Assembly: GCA_002751075.1 (NCBI GenBank)
Contig: NAOQ01000097.1
Location: forward strand, 13,751 to 55,323
Reading direction: 5' to 3'
Length of the DNA: 41,573 nt
Origin: Ichthyophonus hoferi
Taxonomy: Eukaryota > Opisthokonta > Ichthyosporea > Ichthyophonida > Ichthyophonidae
Shown here one piece after another: positions 35,971 through 41,573 of this stretch. Each line of letters opens with the position of its first letter. The first letter of the stretch is position 1. Below the pieces are notes generated by a model. The model was not told the origin of the DNA. It made no database searches and worked only from the letters and a program-made list of their open reading frames with translations. A program made the position numbers and the translations under genes.

Positions 35971-38900
35971 CTGTATAGATACAGAGAGAATAAGATTAAC
36001 TCTTTGCATTACTAACTATGGCCTATGTTGAACTTATTACTTCACCCCAATTAAATGGTAGCTGTCAAGTGTTGGTAGAGAATTAAAATCAAAACTTTAT
36101 ATTTTAATTTAGCCTTACTGACCAATCACATGTAGCCCTTCTGTCGTTCATAAAGACCTTTTATATTCGTAAAATATAGCACACTATGTATAGACTAATT
36201 AATAACCCAGTGATTAATTAATTTATTATCACTAAAACCATTTTAGGCTATATACACACATATCAAATGCATATAGCCATAAATAGATATATATACAAAA
36301 GTAGCTACATGTATAATACCGTACGTACTATATCATATCATAGTATACTATACCATCACCTACCGTACAATACCATAGCATATCATATCCCAACATACCA
36401 TACCACATCCTTTACAATAAGATAACCTATATGCACATACATATACATGACTAACATATGTGTACTTTACCTGTACTTCCATCAATTCTTTCAAGTGCTT
36501 CGCTTTCTTATCCACAGCTTCAGCTAACACAACAAATTCGGCAGAGTGCACTTGCATTCTCTCCAACTCTCTCTATAACCCCATGCATGAGACAGATTAA
36601 TATGTATACGTATATACATATCAGTTTTTTTGGCTTACTCTCCAATGTTTTACCGGTTTATAATATAGTAAGAGTGAGTGAATTTAAAAAGCATTATATG
36701 TAATATATAACATATACCACTTTGCATAAACGTGGTGAAGAATGTATGATAATCTATACACATACATAAAGAGAATAATAAATATGCTATAATATAAAGG
36801 GGAGAAGGAGAAAATATTCAGATTAGAATGGGTACAAAACAAGGCTCAAAACACTAGGAATAAAACCGCACCTACCTCTCCCTGTTTACACTGTTCATTT
36901 AAGGCATCCAGTTTTTTCTTGGCCAGTTCAAGTTCTTTTTGCTGCTTAGGGTATTTGGCCTAGAAATAGAAATATAGTTAACACGTATATTTAGAAAACA
37001 ATTCTATTAATATCATTAATCACACAGACTTGGCATACATATACTACACACATATTGAAGGCATATCCTCCATCTATCATATAAATCGACAAGCGTACAC
37101 ACATATACAAAGGAATCAGTGTCTCATCTCCTATATATACACTATACACATACCTGAATTTCTTCCAGTCGTCGTAGATCATTTTCTTTCAGGGCAGGAA
37201 TACCAGCCTCCTGTTTTATCTCGTCTATATTATAGTAATACATGTGGGTTTAGCCTAGTTAGCGCGCTTTATTAAGTTATTATATCATACATCATACCAT
37301 ACCAGACATACAGCTAGATGCATGTATAGATCCAATTAACAATCATACATACATAGAGAAATACACCCATATAAAGATACATACATACATCTATGTAAAA
37401 GGTAGATACAATACACAAAAACATCCTCCCACCCAATCACAGACAGGTACTAAACTGGGGATGCCAATGAGATAAGACCATTATATTACTAGACCACTCA
37501 CCCAAGGTCACCCCACTAGCTAGCAGAGCAGCAGGCCCAGCTAAACGTTCTCTCAGGGAAGTAATGGCCCTGGCCACTCCTTCGACCTCTTGTACATCAG
37601 AATAGGGTACCACCTGTTTGAGATTGGCCTGGAGGGCAGGGCAGTTCACAGCCTCTAGTCAGTCGCATATATTTTCTAATTCAACTTCATTTCTATATGA
37701 CGTTGTATTGCATTGTAATGTATAGTATGGTATGGTATGGTATGATATAGTACAGTATGGTATGATATGGTATGGTATGGTGGTAAATATATATATATAT
37801 CTGTGTATATTCTTTTTATTTTGCTGGAATTGGGTTAGATTTGCACCCTATCCTACTATCCAAGACTAAATAAACTATCTATTAAAACCTATCTATACTC
37901 TATCCTTTATAAACTTTCATTAAGTACTCGGTCAATTTTACAATAAAAATACAAAAACATAGGTCTAAGCTGTTCAAAATCCAGGTTGTCTTGAAAATGT
38001 CAATAAAATCTAAAATTTAGCACAGGGGAAGGATCTATGGGGGATAACAATCAAAAACATGGAATATTTAATAAAAAATTAACATAAACCATCGATTACA
38101 TACATGTATACATGTATATAGATATACCGTACTTACCAATTTCTCCCGCATAATATCAATATGTCCCCCTAAGAAGGAGGCCTTCATATTATCCCAGGCA
38201 GCCTGTACCAATGCTCTGTTGGTCGACCCCCGCGTTACATTAAAAGTTATATATATGTTACAATATGCTGTCATAATTAAGGTTATTATGAGGAAGAGGA
38301 GAAAGCAAAACAAGATTACTAGGGTACTTTTCTGTTATTGTTATAGTAGGTTCGTATAATGAATTATGAAAATTAGATTGGTTCGTCATGTATTTTTATC
38401 ATTTTGGCATAATCTCACTCTGGCTTATAAAAGCACCTATTCCAATGATACTAAATATTTAAACACAACACCTACAGAAAAAGCAAAAATAAATATTAAC
38501 CAACCTACAGAAATGGTATGTTAGTCAACGTGGTTTAAATGATTTCCTTAATTTTTATCTATCATGGATAAATATGTATGTAGTCATAAACAAACCAGCC
38601 CAGATTCTCTGTAAGCTGCCTCCTGAACAATACACTAACTTACACCACGAGATACTATCCTGTGTACACAGAAAACATCCCTTCCTTTTATAGAGTATTG
38701 GTTTCTGTCTCTCTTTCTCTCTCCGTCTCTTTGCCCCATTATTCACAACAACATTAACTTACGCGTTCTGATTCTTTACTGTTGTCATGTGCTGTTGTAA
38801 TTGGGCCAATCCTTCGCCCTGTAGCTCCAGCAGTTCGGATAGCATATGGGGCTGTACACGGTTTAACTCGCTTACTTTATAGGCTCTCTGCCTGCGAAGA

Positions 38901-41431
38901 TCTGTAGAAGGAAGGAGGAAAGGTGGGTGGTACGTAGAATAGCAAGGATTGGCAAGCAGTAACTGTTTCTTAGATAGATATACATATATAGATACATATA
39001 TACACATATACATCATACATATATCCATACATACCGTTAATAATCTTTCCCATGTGCTCTGCACTCTTCTCATATGCATCAGCCTTAGGTATTCTCATGC
39101 AAGTAATGCGAAGTTTTTGGTCAAGCCCACCTGTGACCATATGACGCGCACTAGGTGGCAATCTGCAGAAACAAAGAAAGAAAGAATGGAGGAAGAATAT
39201 AGAGTGAGAAAAATGGATAAAGATGGATTGCAATTGTGTAAGGTAGAGAAATGTTTGAGAGAAACAAAAGTAAAAAAGGCTAGTGATAAAAGAAAATCCA
39301 TATATACACAGATGGGGTATGATAGAAATTCAAAAAAAAAAAATGCAAAAAAAAAAAAAAATGTTAAGTAGAGAATAATTATAAGAAAGAATGTGGGGAA
39401 AAGGATATGAAGCAAAAAATAATAATAAAAAACAGTGGAAAAGTAAAATATATTAAAAGAGTAAGTGGGTAGTAAGGTGAATATAAACACCCTGCACTTG
39501 TTAATTGACAATCTCACATCATCTCGCATTATCTACCGGACCTAAGCCCATACACACCATATACACACACATAAGCATATATTGCGAGAGTGAAGCATAC
39601 TTGACTGGGGTAGGGGGGTCAACTACATAGAGGTCTAGGTGCATATGTTCGGCCACCTGCTCCAAGGTAACCTTTCCATTCTCTACTACTGCTTCTTTTT
39701 CTCCTGTTCTTTCCCCCTCTTCCCCTTCGCCCTTATCTGTTTTCTCGGTTTTTTCAGTCCTATCCATTCTTTCTCTTTCTTCAGTATCATCGGCACCCAT
39801 ACTATCATCCATAATCCCTCCTTGAAACTCCTTCTCCTCTAGCAATCCCTTGGATTTTCCCATGGCTGCCATACGGAAGGGCGTGGACAGCAATTCGTTG
39901 GAGTTGTCCTCGTTCTGGTAAAAGGTATTGGTTGGTATGGCATGGTATATCAAATATTACATTCTACTGCATTGTGCAGTATTATGTGATGTTTTGTTTT
40001 GTATGGTATTGTTAAATCATAACTCAAAGTTAACATATATTTGAATTACATTGTACCGTATTATAGTATATTTCCAAATATATAAACATAGCTTAATAAG
40101 AGAGAATGCAATATAACCCTTACCATTTGACTGGTAGTGGTGCGGTCAGGGGTAACACAGGTAGTATCCATATCCACAGGGCCAGGATCCGACAGTCTGC
40201 TTTTATTTGTGGGTCTTGGAGTTGACCGCGCTTTACTCGGGGTAACAGTTCTTTTACGAGAGCTAGGAGGTTCGGGCCATTGATATGGCCCAGATTTCGG
40301 GGTTGTTCCCTCATTCATTTTCCGTATTGAGGCAGGAGTGCCTCGCATGGCAGCTGCTTGAGCTAACAGGACGTTAGGGGGCGTACTGGGTGGTAAGGGA
40401 GAGAGTACACGGTGGGTAGTGGTTCTCCGTTTAGTGCGCACTGGGCTCTCTACTATATCCTGCTCTCGGGACTTGGCCGTACGCTGTGTGCATTGATAAG
40501 TGTTATTTATAAAGATAGATGTTTACGTATGTATGTATGTATGTATGTATGTATGTATGTATGTATGTATGTATTGGCATGTTTGTAGGCATGATCAAAT
40601 AGACTATTGTAAAACAGTAATTTAGTAGAGAGGTACATAAAGATAGGGTAGAAAAAATAAATTTTAATTTGCATAACAATTTTTTAAAAAACAATTACGT
40701 GGCTTTACATACTGTAAAGTAAAATTTCATGCAACACCATTACATACCAATCTTTGCTTTCATTGTTCTTTCTCTCTCTCATTTTTTTGTCATCTTTCAT
40801 TATTAACATATTAAAATGTGATAATGGATATGAAAAAAGAAACACGTAGTAGAAAATGAGATAGGGAGGAGGGTGTACAATGAGAAAAATAGAGAGTAAA
40901 TAGAAGGGAATTGTGATGGAAACGGGCAAATATAGTGAAAGAGAAAATAATAAAAATAGGAATAGTATGAGAGATAAGATTGAATCATACTGTGATTGCA
41001 GGGCAGGGAGGAGGACAAAGGTGGAAAATATGGGACTAAAGTATTAGGAATATATAAGAAAAATAAGAAAAGGTGGACAAGATGGAGACCACTCTGGCAA
41101 TACTGGCATACAGGCCAGAGAACTGCTCCCTAGTCCCTCCTATTTCTTATTGCAAATGTGCTTCTTAACCTTCCTATCCCAAGTCAAATGATATGGCCAA
41201 CCAGGAAAGACCTCTTATTACTCGCATAAAACACCGATACAAGACAGGGTTGGATGCAGAGAGATGAAGATAAAACATATCATAGAAAAGGAAACAAATA
41301 TGTTATTATGGAAATAAACATACAAATAAAAATAAAACTAAATAGGGGGTACCTTATGAGATGAGGGAGGATCTATTATAGCGAGAGCGAGTTGGTTTGG
41401 ATGTACTGCACTCATACTACGTGTTGATCGT
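34337..41431 (-). CDS. KNL1/Spc7-like outer-kinetochore scaffold protein, 15 exons, possibly 5' partial
   Basis: Fifteen minus-strand exons join in one frame to 708 residues ending at TAA (34337-34339). KNL1/Spc7/Spc105 is the kinetochore scaffold that recruits checkpoint kinases and PP1 and links to the Mis12 complex. Evidence is architecture plus weak similarity: a Ser/Thr-Pro-rich disordered N-terminal part, then LEQVAEHMHLDL (the start of the Spc7 domain, compare the fungal EEFLEMTGIRFMD pattern), about 250 residues of coiled coil with a conserved-looking AAWDNMKASFLGG block, then GYGLVSLSDSEMTFKSK and a C-terminal RWD-like region. The first exon seen begins inside a codon after a TATCAG acceptor, so the gene probably continues beyond the window; alternatively ATG 41415-41413 could be the start. 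The gene faces TOP2 tail to tail. Another coiled-coil protein with an RWD end cannot be excluded. Confidence 0.72.
34505..34596. repeat. CA-rich simple repeat in KNL1-like intron
   Basis: ACATACACACAT and ACAAACACAAAC units in the last intron of the minus-strand gene (34464-34643). Confidence 0.8.
36330..36420. repeat. Degenerate ACCATACCAT repeat in KNL1-like intron
   Basis: TATCATATCATAGTATACTATACC and CATACCATACCACATCC units, same family type as in TOP2 introns. Confidence 0.55.
36471..39162 (-). other. KNL1-like exons 4-10: coiled coil
   Basis: Exons 39162-39035, 38901-38763, 38215-38137, 37652-37502, 37224-37154, 36959-36876 and 36572-36471 encode about residues 252-502. Heptad-like patterns are clear in RRLEEIQ, KKKLDALNEQC and KKAKHLKELMEVQ. 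AALVQAAWDNMKASFLGG corresponds in place to the WRxxLLxGL block of Spc7. For the exon at 37652 the acceptor TAGAG was chosen because it keeps phase 0 with the exon before; the AG two bases upstream would give a stop. Confidence 0.75.
37710..37785. repeat. TATGGTATGG minisatellite in KNL1-like intron
   Basis: Clear tandem TATGGTATGG/TATGATATGG units, the least diverged example of this repeat type in the window. Confidence 0.8.
40527..40574. repeat. (GTAT)12 microsatellite
   Basis: Twelve perfect GTAT units in the first visible intron of the minus-strand gene. Confidence 0.97.
41092..41120. repeat. 7-bp hairpin inside an unusually complex intron segment
   Basis: CTCTGGC (41092-41098) pairs exactly with GCCAGAG (41114-41120) across 15 bases. 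The surrounding 41085-41260 is less AT-rich and less repetitive than other intron DNA here. No RNA family recognised. Confidence 0.5.
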
Positions 41432-41548
41432 CTGATAAAAAATGGGTTAATATATATACTATTATACTATTATACTGCTATAGTATTGTACTATTATATT
41501 ATCATACTAATATACTACTACATAAATATGTGCCAAAGGAAAGGAATG

Positions 41549-41573
41549 AAAAAAAAAAAAAAAAAAAAAAAAA
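41549..41573. repeat. Poly-A run at window end
   Basis: 25 consecutive A. May be genomic homopolymer or the point where an assembly stopped. Confidence 0.9.

Larger units (their letters stand above)
39601..41431 (-). other. KNL1-like exons 1-3: Ser/Thr-Pro-rich N-terminal part
   Basis: Exons (in gene order) 41431-41353, 40483-40124 and 39914-39601 encode residues 1-250. The second exon (120 residues, the largest here) carries eight SP/TP sites, including ESPVRTKR, TPSK and STPRP, in a basic Pro/Ser/Thr-rich background. The third begins NEDNSNELLSTPFRM, runs through a low-complexity Glu/Lys/Thr/Gly segment (EKTEKTDKGEGEEGERTGEK) and ends in the conserved-looking EQVAEHMHLDLYVVDPPTP. Exon 1 to exon 2 is joined by an 869-bp intron with a weak donor (GTACCC), so an extra small exon in between is possible. 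Confidence 0.7.

Noticed and set aside
39095-39529. 144-residue minus-strand frame across 39163-39529
   Set aside because: Phe/Ser/Leu-rich translation of purine-rich intron DNA read on the other strand. Only its end (39095-39162) overlaps the true exon, which is in this same frame.
40124-40250. VDMDTTCVTP as a degenerate MELT repeat of KNL1
   Set aside because: MDTT does not fit M-[DE]-[LIM]-[ST], and a single weak match cannot support a MELT array.
1-41573. CRISPR arrays, prokaryotic operons, rRNA genes, intact LINE or DNA-transposon proteins
   Set aside because: Looked for and not seen. The tandem repeats are simple or degenerate minisatellites without spacers, and no polymerase or transposase motif was found.

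Overview
This is a strongly AT-rich, intron-dense window from a nuclear eukaryotic genome. The standard genetic code is used. All but one intron is GT-AG, and exons are clearly more GC-rich than the introns around them. The two host genes recognised, DNA topoisomerase II and a KNL1/Spc7-like kinetochore protein, are conserved across eukaryotes, so the sequence does not fix the species. Some topoisomerase II stretches read like fungal, animal and plant proteins alike. A deep-branching, intron-rich, probably unicellular eukaryote (for example an early opisthokont) is a guess only.

Region 1 (about 1-25,850, + strand): TOP2, cut off at its 5' end by the window. I could follow 50 consecutive exons in one reading frame (about 4.2 kb of coding sequence, 1,405 residues, ending at TAA 25,534-25,536). 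They cover part of the GHKL ATPase, the transducer, TOPRIM, the winged-helix/tower DNA gate with the catalytic tyrosine, the coiled coil, and a long charged C-terminal tail. About 105-130 N-terminal residues lie outside. The 49 introns average about 430 bases and are full of AT runs and degenerate TATGGTA-type repeats.

Region 2 (about 25,850-34,336): an 8.5 kb stretch with no convincing gene, between the two converging genes. It holds two diverged copies of a dispersed, LTR-like repeat (about 26,628-27,440 and 30,885-31,795), a large imperfect inverted repeat (27,969-28,460) that shares words with that repeat, a small perfect hairpin, and two short open stretches that look slightly protein-like.

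Region 3 (34,337-41,431, - strand): 15 exons of a KNL1/Spc7-like kinetochore gene (708 residues visible), running from a Ser/Thr-Pro-rich disordered N-terminal part through coiled coil to a C-terminal RWD-like region and stop. It may continue past the window edge. The window ends in a run of 25 A.

Both genes act in chromosome segregation (decatenation of sister DNA; outer-kinetochore scaffold). They are arranged tail to tail and share no visible promoter, so I read the neighbourhood as coincidence rather than co-regulation.
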